DNA from: Rhizobiales bacterium 2SD
Lineage (GTDB): Bacteria; Pseudomonadota; Alphaproteobacteria; Rhizobiales; Beijerinckiaceae
Assembly: GCA_005502805.1 (NCBI GenBank)
Contig: SCMY01000004.1
Span: 431,273-495,272 of the forward strand
DNA length: 64,000 nucleotides
Direction: 5' to 3'
Both the position numbers and the translations under genes were made by a program. Below are positions 26,643 through 37,095 of the stretch, piece after piece. Position 1 is the stretch's first letter. Every line of letters starts with the position of its first letter. Under the pieces are notes generated by a model. The model was not told the origin of the DNA. It was given only the letters and a program-made list of their open reading frames with translations, and did no database searches.

Positions 26643-27338
26643 ATGGCCGGATTCGGACCGCTCGACCTGATCGCGATCGCCTTCTTCGCCGCCGCGTGGA
26701 TCGGCTATCTCCTCGCGGTCGAGGTCGGCCCGCATTCGCGGCGCAGCCTCAACACGCTGATGAACGAGCGCCGCGAACGCTGGATCATGGAATCGGTCAA
26801 GCGCGAGAACCGGATCATCGACACGCAGGTGATGAACGGCCTGCAGAACGGTACCGCCTTCTTCGCCTCGACTTCGCTGATCGCGATCGGCGGCTCGCTG
26901 ACCCTGCTGCAATCGGCCGACCGTGTCGTCCAGATCTTCGCCGACCTGCCCTTCGCCACGCAGACGACGCGCACCGCCTGGGAGATCAAGGTGATCGGGC
27001 TCGCGGTGATCTTCGCCTATGCCTTCTTCAAGTTCGGCTGGGCCTACCGGCTGTTCAACTACTGCGCCATCCTGATCGGCGCGATCCCGCCCCATACCGA
27101 GGCCGACAAGCCGGAGACGATCGCGGCGGCACGCGAGGCGGTCAGGATGAACATCGTCGCCGGCCTGCATTTCAATCGCGGCCAGCGCGCCTTCTTCTTC
27201 GCGCTGGCCTATCTCGGCTGGTTCATCTCGCCCTGGCTCTTCCTGATCGCGACGGCCGCGGTGCTGACCGTGATGTGGCGCCGGCAATTCGCCTCGGATT
27301 CGGCCGCCGCCGTCGGCGCGGGAAGCAAGGCGGCTTGA
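26643..27338 (+). CDS. DUF599 family membrane protein
   Basis: The start at 26643 follows GGAGGGG. The 231-residue product has four or five hydrophobic helices (near 5-24, 76-96, 115-134, 187-208) and the DUF599 pattern: NRIIDTQVMNGLQNGTAFFASTSLI, LPFATQTTRTAWEIK and YRLFNYCAILIGAIP. It lies in the inner membrane. The biochemical function of the family is not known. It precedes the DUF3253 gene by 30 bases. Confidence 0.85.
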   Translation: MAGFGPLDLIAIAFFAAAWIGYLLAVEVGPHSRRSLNTLMNERRERWIMESVKRENRIIDTQVMNGLQNGTAFFASTSLIAIGGSLTLLQSADRVVQIFADLPFATQTTRTAWEIKVIGLAVIFAYAFFKFGWAYRLFNYCAILIGAIPPHTEADKPETIAAAREAVRMNIVAGLHFNRGQRAFFFALAYLGWFISPWLFLIATAAVLTVMWRRQFASDSAAAVGAGSKAA

Positions 27339-27368
27339 CGAAGCGCTTCGCTCGGCTCAGCAAGCGGC

Positions 27369-27653
27369 ATGACCAGACCGACAGATGACGAGATTGCCGA
27401 GACGATCCTGCGCCTCGCGGTCGAGCGCGGCGACGAACGCACGCTCGGCCCGATGGATGTCGCCCGCACCCTCGGCGGCGATCATCCCGATGGCTGGGGC
27501 CCGCTGATGCAGCCGATCCGCCGCGTCGCCGTGCAGTTGATGAAAGACGGCCGGCTGGTGATTACCCGCAAGGGTCGCCCTGTCGATCCCGACGATTTCC
27601 GCGGCGTCTATCGCCTGCGCCTGCCCGGCGACGATACGGCGAGCGAAGACTAG
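27369..27653 (+). CDS. DUF3253 (winged-helix-like) protein
   Basis: The 94-residue product matches the DUF3253 pattern: ETILRLAVERGDERTLGPMDVARTLGGD, WGPLMQPIRRVAVQLMKDGRLVITRKGRPVDPDDFRGVYRLRL. It is predicted to fold as a winged helix, suggesting nucleic-acid or protein binding. It may be co-transcribed with the DUF599 gene upstream. No catalytic residues are apparent. Confidence 0.85.
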   Translation: MTRPTDDEIAETILRLAVERGDERTLGPMDVARTLGGDHPDGWGPLMQPIRRVAVQLMKDGRLVITRKGRPVDPDDFRGVYRLRLPGDDTASED

Positions 27654-27800
27654 GCCGTCCGCGGCGATCAGCGTGCCTGGAGCCGCAGGGACGATCGGCG
27701 GACAGCGATGGACCGCGTGCGCTTCGTGCTGCCCGAAGTGATCGAGGATGTCGTCGGCGGTTGCGCCGTCAGCCCGCGAGGAGCGGATTCCGCGCCAACG

Positions 27801-27831
27801 AAAAAGAGGCCGGGAAACACCCCAGCCTCTT
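27801..27831 (-). terminator. Intrinsic terminator on the minus strand
   Basis: On the minus strand AAGAGGC and GCCTCTT form the outer stem, with a partial GGG/CCC inner stem, followed by TTTTT. It is oriented to stop transcription coming from the right, where only plus-strand genes lie. Confidence 0.75.
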
Positions 27832-27886
27832 GCCACTATCATCGTCTAACGCGCCCGGGGGCTTGCGGCAAGCCTCCCTCCATGTC
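27801..27886 (-). ncRNA. Candidate small RNA, minus strand
   Basis: A minus-strand transcript of about 86 bases would contain a 6-base hairpin (GGCTTG/CAAGCC, 27860-27874), a purine-rich GGAGGGAGG segment, and a full intrinsic terminator ending in five T residues at 27801-27805. No minus-strand protein gene lies upstream for the terminator to serve. A 14-codon open frame starts inside it at an ATG, so it may alternatively be a short leader peptide. The RNA family is not recognised. The 5' end is inferred from the promoter-like region. Confidence 0.35.
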
Positions 27887-27892
27887 CTAGCA

Positions 27893-27923
27893 ACGCTACC
27901 CTCGACCTGAACCTCAGGTCCAA
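27893..27923 (-). promoter_or_regulatory. Palindrome with possible MerR-type promoter spacing
   Basis: The perfect dyad GACCTGA-ACC-TCAGGTC occupies 27904-27920, 15 bases before the glycosyltransferase start. On the minus strand TTGGAC (27918-27923) and TAGCGT (27893-27898) are 19 bases apart with the dyad between them, the elongated spacing of MerR-controlled promoters. The TAGCGT match to a -10 box is weak. It may instead serve the plus-strand gene. Confidence 0.35.
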
Positions 27924-27935
27924 GGGAGTAGCGGA

Positions 27936-29168
27936 ATGCGTGTTTTATTATCGACTTACGGCTCGCGCGGCGATGTCGAACCCATGGCGGCGCTGGCGGT
28001 TGAATTGCAGAAACTCGGCGTCGAAGCCGTGGTCTCGGCTCCATCGGACCGGGAATTTGCCGACCTGCTGGCCCGCGCCGGCATGCCGCTGGCGCCGGCT
28101 TTCATGCCGGTCCGCCAATGGGTCGAAGCGGCAAAACGGTCGCCGATCGACCTGCCCACATTCGCAGCCCGGATGGTCGCTGCACAATATGATGCGATCG
28201 GCGCGGCAGCCACGGGCTGCGATGCGATCGTCGCGACCGGCCTCATGCCGTCGGCGGGCGCGGCCCAATGCGTGGCCGAAATGCGCGGGATGGCCTATCT
28301 GCACGCGAGCTTCTGCCCGCTCTTCCTGCCGTCGGAACATCATCGGCCTTATCCCTATCCCGGCCATCCCCTCCCGCCCGACGTGACCGACAATCGCGTC
28401 TTGTGGGATCTGAACACCGAGGTGATGAACGCCCTGTTCGGCGGGGCGATCAACGGCCAGCGCGCGGCGGTCGGCCTGCCGGACGTGACGAACATTCGCG
28501 ATCACGTCTTCACGGATCGGCCATTGCTGGCCTCGGACCCGGCCCTGTGGCCCTGGCAAAGGACGGAGCTCTGCGACGCCGTGCAGACGGGAGCCTGGAT
28601 TCTGCCCGACGAGCGTCCGCTTCCAGCCGAACTGCTGGCGTTCCTCGCAGCCGGCACGCCGCCCGTCTATATCGGCTTCGGCAGCATGGCCATGGACACC
28701 GCGAGGGATGCCGCCCGGGTCGCGCTCGCAGTGGTTCGCGCGCAGGGGCATCGTGCAGTGCTGTTGCGGGGCTGGGCCGAGCTTGCGCCAATCGACGCGG
28801 CCGGCGACTGCTTCGTCATCGGCGACGTCAACCAGCAGGAGCTGTTCCCGCGGATGGCGGCCGTCATGCATCATGGCGGCGCCGGCACGACGACGGCCGC
28901 GACCCGTGCCGGGGCGCCACAGGTGATCGTTCCGCAAATCGTCGACCAGCCCTTCTGGGCCGGCCGTGTTGCGGGACTGGGCATCGGAGCTGCGCATGAC
29001 GGCCCGACACCGAGCTTCGACTCGCTGTCGGCTGCAGTCGCAACGGCGCTCGCACCGGAGACCGGAGCGCGAGCAGCGGCCCTGGCTCGCACGATCCGGG
29101 CCGATGGAGCTGCGGTGGCTGCGCGACTGGTCCTCGACGCAATCGACCGGAAGCGGCCGTCGTCCTAG
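27936..29168 (+). CDS. UDP-glycosyltransferase (GT1, MGT type)
   Basis: The 410-residue protein starts at an ATG with AGGGAG upstream. The N-terminal Rossmann half opens MRVLLSTYGSRGDVEPMAALA, and the C-terminal half carries VYIGFGSMAMD and the donor loop MAAVMHHGGAGTTTAATRAGAPQVIVPQIVDQPFWA. This is the pattern of macrolide/vancomycin-type and sterol glycosyltransferases, which move sugars from UDP- or dTDP-donors to small lipophilic acceptors. No biosynthetic cluster is near, so a detoxification or glycolipid role is possible. Its stop overlaps that of the YdcF gene in a CTAG. Confidence 0.9.
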   Translation: MRVLLSTYGSRGDVEPMAALAVELQKLGVEAVVSAPSDREFADLLARAGMPLAPAFMPVRQWVEAAKRSPIDLPTFAARMVAAQYDAIGAAATGCDAIVATGLMPSAGAAQCVAEMRGMAYLHASFCPLFLPSEHHRPYPYPGHPLPPDVTDNRVLWDLNTEVMNALFGGAINGQRAAVGLPDVTNIRDHVFTDRPLLASDPALWPWQRTELCDAVQTGAWILPDERPLPAELLAFLAAGTPPVYIGFGSMAMDTARDAARVALAVVRAQGHRAVLLRGWAELAPIDAAGDCFVIGDVNQQELFPRMAAVMHHGGAGTTTAATRAGAPQVIVPQIVDQPFWAGRVAGLGIGAAHDGPTPSFDSLSAAVATALAPETGARAAALARTIRADGAAVAARLVLDAIDRKRPSS

Positions 29169-29974
29169 CGCCGCGTCGTCGCCTGCGCCGGCCCCGGAAA
29201 CAGGGTGTCCGTATAGCCGGCGAGGTAATAGGCGAGGAGCCCGGCCCATTCCTTGAAGGCGTCGTCGGCGATGTCGAGGCCGCGCGCCGCCTTGCGGTAG
29301 GGGCGCAGATAGTCGGCCTGCTCTCCGCTTGAGAGGAAATCGACGGGAAAGGCCTCGACCTGGAAGCCCGCCTTGCGGAACACGCCCATGGCGCGCGGCA
29401 TGTGCCAGGCCGAGGTCACCAGCAGCCAGCGCTCACCGGGCTTGGGATCGACCAGCCGGCGGGTGAAGACCGCGTTCTCGACCGTGTTGCGTGACTTGTC
29501 TTCCAGGACGAGGCGGTGCTCCGGCAGGCCGAGCCCGAGGAACAGCAGCCGCGCTCCGTCAGCCTCGGTCCGCACCACCGGCGAGAGCAGATTGGCGCCG
29601 CCGCCGGTGAAGACCAGCTTCGCCTCGGGATGAGCCCGGGCGAGCTCGACCGCCTTGGTCATCCGCGCCGCGGCATTGTTGAGCACGATGTCCTCGCGCG
29701 CCACGCCGATCGCGCCGCCGAGAACGATGATGCCGTCGACCTTGCCGGAGTTCACCGTCTGCTGCGAGAAGCGATCCTCCAAGGGCCGAACGATGATCCG
29801 CGGCAGCGGGCTGAAGGCGAGCAGGCCGAGCACGGCGACGCAGATCAGCCCGAGCCAGCGCCCCGGCCCGGAAAAGCGCGTGAAGGCGAGCAGGCTCGCC
29901 AGCACCAGGCCGCCGATGGCGAGGTTCACCGGCGAGGCCAGGAACCAGAGGATCTTGGAGAGGACGAAGAACAT
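29165..29974 (-). CDS. YdcF/ElyC-family envelope protein (DUF218)
   Basis: The 269-residue product has two N-terminal membrane helices (WFLASPVNLAIGGLVLASLL and WLGLICVAVLGLLAFSPL) and a soluble DUF218 domain: DGIIVLGGAIGVARED, AKLVFTGGGANLL, EHRLVLEDKSRNTVENA and WLLVTSAWHMPRAMGVFRKAG. The S-R-N-T-x-E-N and SAWHMPR motifs are family hallmarks. E. coli ElyC acts in lipid-carrier/envelope homeostasis; the exact reaction is unknown. It is convergent with the glycosyltransferase. Confidence 0.9.
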   Translation of the reverse strand: MFFVLSKILWFLASPVNLAIGGLVLASLLAFTRFSGPGRWLGLICVAVLGLLAFSPLPRIIVRPLEDRFSQQTVNSGKVDGIIVLGGAIGVAREDIVLNNAAARMTKAVELARAHPEAKLVFTGGGANLLSPVVRTEADGARLLFLGLGLPEHRLVLEDKSRNTVENAVFTRRLVDPKPGERWLLVTSAWHMPRAMGVFRKAGFQVEAFPVDFLSSGEQADYLRPYRKAARGLDIADDAFKEWAGLLAYYLAGYTDTLFPGPAQATTRR

Positions 29975-30097
29975 GATTTTCTTGAACAGACCCGCCTCCC
30001 CTTACGTGCAGAAAGCTGACAGGCCGTTAGGAAACGGCTGAGCGCGCTTGCGGTTCGGTGCAGGTTTTCGTTCACGTTGCAGTGAGTGACCGCTGTG

Positions 30098-30207
30098 CCG
30101 TCATTCTCGAACGGAGCGCAGCGGAGATCCGAGAATCTCGTGACGAGGAAGTGCCGACTGGCGCCTCATCCGGCCTGAGATGGTCGGCTCAAAGCCAACC
30201 ATGACGC
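30098..30207. repeat. Dispersed three-hairpin intergenic repeat, diverged copy C
   Basis: It has the same layout as the copies at 8491 and 41712 (TTCTCG with CGAGAA, then a GAGATG hairpin ending in CATGACGC) with more mismatches, for example GGTCGGCTCAAAGCCAACC in the third hairpin. It lies between divergent YdcF and the 3' end of the LprI-like gene. Confidence 0.7.
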
Positions 30208-30211
30208 GAAG

Positions 30212-30739
30212 CTACCGGATGATCTGCGGCGGCTGCGCCGGCGGGCGGCGCATTTGCCGCGCCGCGAAACGTTCGACCTCCAGCGCCCGCTCGGCGACCT
30301 CGCGCAGTTCACAGCCGGCCTGGAGCCCGGCCGAGCGCGCCGGCGGCTGCGACGCACCGTAGAAAGCGCACTTCTGCACGGCATAGCTTTGCCAGGCGAC
30401 CTGCAACGCCGCGAACTGGCTGCGCGCACCAGCATCGAGCGAACGCCCCAGCGCCGCTCCCGCCAGCGTCAACCGCTCGCGCCAGACTGCCTCCTCACGC
30501 CGTGCGCAGGAGACCTCGGCCTGAGCACGGTTGCTTACCGAAGCTGCGCTGACGCAGGGCACGGCGACGAGGCCGATGCAAGCCGGGCTGGCAGCCAGAC
30601 CCTGCCGGACGCAATTCGCCACCTGCATGCGGTCAGCCGACTGGACCGGATTCGTCGGCGCCTGCGCCAATGCAGCTGCACAGCCGAATTGCGCCATCAG
30701 GACGGTGAAGACGAGAAAACCGCGCATGCGGGCGATCAT
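30212..30739 (-). CDS. LprI/DUF1311-like exported protein
   Basis: The likely product has 175 residues from the ATG at 30739; another ATG is four codons on. A signal peptide (MRGFLVFTVLMAQFGCAAALAQA) precedes a Cys-rich region. The C-terminal half has the LprI/DUF1311 pattern: CARREEAVWRERLTLAGAALG, FAALQVAWQSYAVQKCAFYG and a GCELREVAERALEVERF end. Some members inhibit lysozyme. The family is short and variable, so the role is uncertain. Confidence 0.65.
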   Translation of the reverse strand: MIARMRGFLVFTVLMAQFGCAAALAQAPTNPVQSADRMQVANCVRQGLAASPACIGLVAVPCVSAASVSNRAQAEVSCARREEAVWRERLTLAGAALGRSLDAGARSQFAALQVAWQSYAVQKCAFYGASQPPARSAGLQAGCELREVAERALEVERFAARQMRRPPAQPPQIIR

Positions 30740-30778
30740 GACGGCCAAATCGGCCCGGTCAAGCGCAGGCTGCCGTCC

Positions 30779-31399
30779 TCACGTGATCGGCAACGGCATG
30801 GCGGGCCCCGCTGCCGGCCGCGCCGAGACCTGCGCATACCAGCGACGGATATTGGGCCAGTCCTTCTGCTGCACCGGCATGTGCAGCCAGCGATGCGCGC
30901 CGAGCGCCACCGTGATGTCGCCCATGCCGAAGCGCTCGTTGGCGACATAGGCCCGCCCCGCCAGATGCGCCTCCAGGATATCGAGCTTGGCTTGCGCCTT
31001 GGCGACCGAGGCCGCGATCACCGCCTCGTCGGTATAGCCCGGCGTCTTGCGGACCAGCCCCCAGAAGGCCGGCGTCATCGACGGCTGCAGTTCGGACAGC
31101 ATCCAGTCCATCCAGCGATCGGCCTCGGCCCGCCTGGCCGGATCCTCTTCCCAGATCCAGCCGGCGCCGTAGCGGGCGGCGAGATAGCGCACGATGCTGT
31201 TCGATTCCCAGATGACGACCTCGCCATCCTCCAGCGTCGGAATCTGCCCGTTCGGATTCTTGGCGAGATAGGCCGGCTCGCGATTGCCACCGAACTGGCC
31301 GCCGACATCGATGCGCTCGAAGGGCTGGCCGACCTCGCCGGCGGCCCAGACCGCCTTCTGCACATTGATCGAGCTGATCCGCCCCCAGATCGTCAGCAT
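30779..31399 (-). CDS. Glutathione S-transferase family protein
   Basis: The ATG at 31399 gives 206 residues. The N-terminal thioredoxin-like domain shows MLTIWGRISSINVQKAVWAAGEVG, then NPNGQIPTLEDGEVVIWESNSIVRYLA (cis-Pro and the E-S glutathione-binding pair). The C-terminal helical domain ends with VANERFGMGDITVALGAHRW, with the N-capping box of helix 6. The enzyme would conjugate or isomerise substrates with glutathione in the cytoplasm. The specific substrate is unknown. Confidence 0.9.
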   Translation of the reverse strand: MLTIWGRISSINVQKAVWAAGEVGQPFERIDVGGQFGGNREPAYLAKNPNGQIPTLEDGEVVIWESNSIVRYLAARYGAGWIWEEDPARRAEADRWMDWMLSELQPSMTPAFWGLVRKTPGYTDEAVIAASVAKAQAKLDILEAHLAGRAYVANERFGMGDITVALGAHRWLHMPVQQKDWPNIRRWYAQVSARPAAGPAMPLPIT

Positions 31400-31462
31400 G
31401 GTCGCCACCTTCACTTGATAGGGCGGCGACAATCAGCCGGCCGCCCCGCGAAGGCAAGCGCC

Positions 31463-33463
<2,001 letters not shown>

Positions 33464-33562
33464 GCGTGGCGTCCCCCCGGCCCGGAGCTTTGATTGTGCA
33501 GTGCGGGCTTTACGGGAGGCAAGCGCATCCGTCCACTGATGCGAAAGTTTTGTAACGTGCGC

Positions 33563-33585
33563 AAACGCCCGGCGGCGGCCGGGCG
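33563..33585 (-). terminator. Terminator downstream of the 33612-34052 gene
   Basis: CGCCCGGC and GCCGGGCG form an 8-base GC stem with a GGCG loop. On the minus strand it is followed by TTTG, 27 bases beyond the stop codon of the neighbouring minus-strand gene. The T run is short. Confidence 0.5.
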
Positions 33586-33611
33586 TGAACGCTCCAATCG
33601 GTCGATAAATC

Positions 33612-34052
33612 TCAGCTGGCCAGCACCACGCGCTGGGCGCTCGGGGCTGCGGCCATCCGGGCATCGGCCTTGCGCAGGGCGAAGCTGACCAGCGCCTCGT
33701 CGCAGGATTCGGCCTCGCGCACCACCTCGAACGCGATCTTCTGGGCCAGAGGCGTCGGTCCATCGCCGGCCGAGAGCGTCGTCACCAGCCAATGCGCCTT
33801 GTCGCGGTCGATCCGGCCGGTCGGGCGGCTCTCCCAGACCGAGAAGTCGACGCAGAACGCCAGCAGCACATCGGCGAAAAGCGGCGACTTGTCGGCGACG
33901 GCGCGGTCGAGCGCCACCAGCACATCGATGATGTCACGGGTCAAAACGACCTCATGCAAGATTTCACGTTGAAGAACTCGGACGTCTTCATCGTCGATCA
34001 CGCGCCTGTCCATCACGTGATCGACGAATTCGCGAAGTTCGTGGCCAATCAT
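33612..34052 (-). CDS. Conserved-looking cytoplasmic protein of unknown function
   Basis: The 146-residue protein begins at an ATG with AGGGG upstream. It is acidic and helical (MIGHELREFVDHVMDRRVIDDEDVRVLQREILHEVVLTRDIIDVLVALDRA in shape, here only described), with a later Trp-rich segment KAHWLVTTLSAG. No membrane helix, signal or known motif is present. The segment order suggests a tandem-helix regulatory or scaffold protein. It is preceded by a 275-base gap before the M20 peptidase in which I see nothing definite. Confidence 0.6.
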   Translation of the reverse strand: MIGHELREFVDHVMDRRVIDDEDVRVLQREILHEVVLTRDIIDVLVALDRAVADKSPLFADVLLAFCVDFSVWESRPTGRIDRDKAHWLVTTLSAGDGPTPLAQKIAFEVVREAESCDEALVSFALRKADARMAAAPSAQRVVLAS

Positions 34053-34327
34053 CGTTCAACCCCTGTCCGACGTTGTTGTGTGTCGGTTTGTCCCTGTCGT
34101 ATGAAGACGATGCGGCCGGGCCAGTCATCAGGTGGTTAACACGCAAATCTGAATGCTTGTTCAGGTTAAACGGTCCTGAGTCAGCGTGGTTGCGAGGATG
34201 TTACCTGCCCGATGGTCCCGCGTGCGCGTCAGCGCTTTTCCGGGCTGCATCCAGAGCATTGGACGCGATCGCGCGCGGCGCTCTACCGTGCCGCCCGGCC
34301 CTTTCACCTCAGGCAGGCAACACGACC

Positions 34328-35704
34328 ATGGCTTCTACCGACTCTCTCGCCGCGGTCTTCGCACATATCGAGACGAATCGCGGCGCCTTCCTCGATCGCC
34401 TGCTCGCCTATTTGCGCCATCCCAGCATCAGCGCCGAGAACATCGGCATCGCCGAAGTCGGCGCGCTGCTGGTCGAGATGCTGAGCGAAATCGGGCTGGA
34501 GACCAGCCTGGTACCGACCGAGGGGCACCCCATGGTGGTCGCCCGCTGGGAGAAGGCGCCGGGCAAGCCGACCGTGCTGCTCTATGGCCATTACGACGTG
34601 CAGCCGCCGGACCCGCTCGACAAATGGCTCTCGCCACCTTTCGAACCGACAATCCGCGATGGCCGGATCTATGCGCGCGGCGTCGGCGACAACAAGGGCC
34701 AGCACTTCGCCCAGATCCTCGCGATCGAATCCCATCTCAAGGTGCACGGAACGCTGCCGTGCAACGTCATCCTGCTGCTGGAGGGCGAGGAGGAGATCGG
34801 CAGTCCGAACATCGCCGGCTTCGTCCAAGCCAACAAGGCGATGCTCGCGGCCGACCTCGCCGTCACCGCCGACGGGCCGCGTCATGCCAGCGGCGCCGCC
34901 GCGATCAAGTTCGGCTCGCGCGGCGTCGTCTCCTTCGAACTGCGCTGCCGCCATGCCGTCCGCGATGTCCATTCCGGCAATTTCGGCGGCGTCGTGCAGA
35001 ACCCGATCTGGACGCTGGTGCATCTGCTCGGCACGATGAAGAACGCCGCCGGCGAGATCACCATTGCCGGCCTGCATGACGACATCGAAGCGCCGACGCC
35101 GGAGGAGCTCGCCGCCATCGAGGCCCTGCCGCTCGACATCGAGGCGGTGAAGCAGAGCCTAGGCCTGACGCGGCTCGATGCACCGGCCGACCGGCCCTTC
35201 TATGAGCGCCTCTGCTTCCGGCCGACGCTGACCATCAACGGCTTCCATGGCGGCTATGGCGGTCCCGGCTCAAAGACCGTCCTGCCCAACGAAGCCTTCG
35301 TGAAATGCGATATCCGCCTGGTGGAAGCGCAGGATCCGCAGGACATCCTGCGCAAGGTCGCGGCCCATGTGGCCCTGCACGCGCCCGAAGTCGAGTTCAT
35401 CGCCGCTGATGCCGGCATGCAGCCCTCGAAGACGCCGATCGCCTCGCCCTTCACCGCCCCCTTGCGCCGGGCCTTCGTCGCAGCGCAGGGCGTCGAGCCA
35501 CTGCTGATCCCGGCCGGTTTCGGCAGCTTGCCCGGCTATGTTTTCACCAAGATCCTCGGCATTCCCGCCTTCGTCACGCCCTATGCCAATCCGGACGAGG
35601 CGAACCACGCGCCGAACGAGAACCTGACGCTCGACTGCTTCTATAGCGGGCTGCGCACGGGGGCGGCGCTGCTGCACGAACTCGGCCAGCTCGAAGCGCG
35701 CTGA
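34328..35704 (+). CDS. M20 family metallopeptidase (dipeptidase type)
   Basis: The 458-residue product has the M20 catalytic signatures: VLLYGHYDVQPPDPLDKW (metal His and Asp), RIYARGVGDNKGQHFAQI (bridging Asp), ILLLEGEEEIGSPNI (catalytic and metal Glu), and NHAPNENLTLDCF near the C-terminus, with a lid/dimerisation domain between. It probably hydrolyses dipeptides or N-acyl amino acids using two Zn2+. The GMxDNKG-like element is GVGDNKG here. No signal peptide is seen, so it is cytoplasmic. Confidence 0.92.
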   Translation: MASTDSLAAVFAHIETNRGAFLDRLLAYLRHPSISAENIGIAEVGALLVEMLSEIGLETSLVPTEGHPMVVARWEKAPGKPTVLLYGHYDVQPPDPLDKWLSPPFEPTIRDGRIYARGVGDNKGQHFAQILAIESHLKVHGTLPCNVILLLEGEEEIGSPNIAGFVQANKAMLAADLAVTADGPRHASGAAAIKFGSRGVVSFELRCRHAVRDVHSGNFGGVVQNPIWTLVHLLGTMKNAAGEITIAGLHDDIEAPTPEELAAIEALPLDIEAVKQSLGLTRLDAPADRPFYERLCFRPTLTINGFHGGYGGPGSKTVLPNEAFVKCDIRLVEAQDPQDILRKVAAHVALHAPEVEFIAADAGMQPSKTPIASPFTAPLRRAFVAAQGVEPLLIPAGFGSLPGYVFTKILGIPAFVTPYANPDEANHAPNENLTLDCFYSGLRTGAALLHELGQLEAR

Positions 35705-35737
35705 ACGCTCTCTGGGGCGGCTCCAGCCGCCCCCCGT

Positions 35738-36418
35738 TCAAGCCGGCTCCGCCGGCGCCAGCCGATCGACGATGCCGGTGAGCTCGGCGCAGCTTTCGAT
35801 CACATGCCGCGCCCCGGCCGCCTGCAGCGCCGCAACCGGCTGGAAACCCCAGGAGACCGCGACCGGGGTCACACCCGCCGCCACGGCCATCTCCATGTCG
35901 AAGGTGCTGTCGCCGACCATCAGCGTCCGCTCGGGCTTTGCTCCAGTCTCGGCGATCGCCCGCAGGATCATCTCCGGATGCGGTTTCGAGATCGCATCGT
36001 CGGCCGTCTGGGTCGTCGCGAACAGCTGTCCCCAGCCATGGCGCTCGATGGCGTAGTCGGCCCCGCGCCGCGACTTGCCGGTGGCGATGCCGAGCACCGT
36101 GGCCGGCCGCTGCGACAGCCCGGCCAGCAGCTCGACCACGCCGGGGAAGAGCGGCTCGGCCAAGGACGGGTCTGTCTCCGCCCGCAGCCGCATGTCGTTG
36201 AAGACGTCGCGATAGGTCTGCGTCAGCACGTCGTCCGGCTCGGCGAGCCCGGCGACCCGCATCAGCGCGATGTCGAGGGTGAGCCCGATCACGCCGAGAC
36301 CGGCTTCCCGACCAGGATGGACACGGCCGCGGCGCGCAAAGGTCTCGTATTGCGCGCCGAGGATGATCGCCTCGGAATTGATCAGCGTGCCGTCGAGGTC
36401 GAAGATGATGAGATCCAT
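35738..36418 (-). CDS. HAD-superfamily phosphatase (phosphoglycolate-phosphatase-like)
   Basis: The ATG at 36418 gives 226 residues with the four HAD motifs: IIFDLDGTLINSE (nucleophile Asp7 and acid Asp9), LGIATGKSRRG (Thr), SKPHPEMI (Lys) and MVGDSTFDMEMAVAAGV (metal Asp). A helical cap lies between motifs 1 and 2. The nearest families are phosphoglycolate phosphatase and beta-phosphoglucomutase-type HADs. The substrate is not known. Confidence 0.88.
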   Translation of the reverse strand: MDLIIFDLDGTLINSEAIILGAQYETFARRGRVHPGREAGLGVIGLTLDIALMRVAGLAEPDDVLTQTYRDVFNDMRLRAETDPSLAEPLFPGVVELLAGLSQRPATVLGIATGKSRRGADYAIERHGWGQLFATTQTADDAISKPHPEMILRAIAETGAKPERTLMVGDSTFDMEMAVAAGVTPVAVSWGFQPVAALQAAGARHVIESCAELTGIVDRLAPAEPA

Positions 36419-36490
36419 GCCCGGCGCTCTACAGGAGATGGCGGCTGCCCGCCATCTCCGCCGGCGCAAGGCCCTCATGCCGCAATGGCC

Positions 36491-36988
36491 TCATCCTTGC
36501 GGGTTGCGGCCGCATTCGGCGATGGCCGCCTTCAGGGCGTCGCCATCGAGCCCCTTGCCGCGCGCCTCCTTGCGGCATTCGGCGCGCTGGGCGAGGTCCG
36601 GCCGCTTGCCGTTGAAGCAGGCGACCAGCGCCGCCGTGCGCTCGGCGCCCTTGAGACCGCCGGCATCGGCCTCCTGCTTGCAGACGGCCCGCGCCGTCGC
36701 CGCAGTCGGCTTGCCGTCGCGGGTGAGCCCATCGCTGGCATAGAGCTTCACGCCGGGAAAGCGCTCCTGCATGCACTCGCGCATCGCGCGGCGCAGATCG
36801 TCGCCCGAGAGCGCGATGTTCTCGGCATAGCAGTCGCGCCGCGCCTCGGCGCGAGCGGCCCGCGGCACCGGCTCGTCGGCCGCTGTGGCCGCCGGCTTCG
36901 CAGCAGCCTGAGCCGGCTGTGCCTGGGCGAAACTGGCCGAGGAGAACGATAGAACGAGGCCGGCGGCAAGCAAGGCGATGCGCAACAT
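36491..36988 (-). CDS. Exported PsiF-repeat-like protein
   Basis: The 165-residue protein has a signal peptide (LRIALLAAGLVLSFSSASFAQA). After an Ala/Pro-rich linker come three similar Cys-containing helical repeats: DCYAENIALSGDDLRRAMREC, VCKQEADAGGLKGAERTAAL and ECRKEARGKGLDGDALKAAI. The C-(x)n-L-x-G spacing recalls the PsiF repeat, first seen in a phosphate-starvation protein. The Cys pairs probably form disulfides in the periplasm. The function is unknown. Confidence 0.75.
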   Translation of the reverse strand: MLRIALLAAGLVLSFSSASFAQAQPAQAAAKPAATAADEPVPRAARAEARRDCYAENIALSGDDLRRAMRECMQERFPGVKLYASDGLTRDGKPTAATARAVCKQEADAGGLKGAERTAALVACFNGKRPDLAQRAECRKEARGKGLDGDALKAAIAECGRNPQG

Positions 36989-37095
36989 GGAAAGCCTCCC
37001 GTGATGAAGAGTTCACAGGAACAAACTTAGAACATATCGCGTTTTGTTCCGCAAGTGTTCTTACGTGAGGTCACGCAACTTTCTCGTGCGAGCCT

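Noticed and set aside
27708..27890. A 60-residue plus-strand frame in the region of the candidate small RNA
   Set aside because: It has no ribosome site, no recognisable product, and overlaps the terminator and hairpin of the minus strand.
27886..27935. Possible signal recognition particle RNA, from a short look-alike AGGTCCAAGGGAGTAGC
   Set aside because: The resemblance is limited to a few bases, the core tetraloop and asymmetric loop are absent, and the unit is too small.
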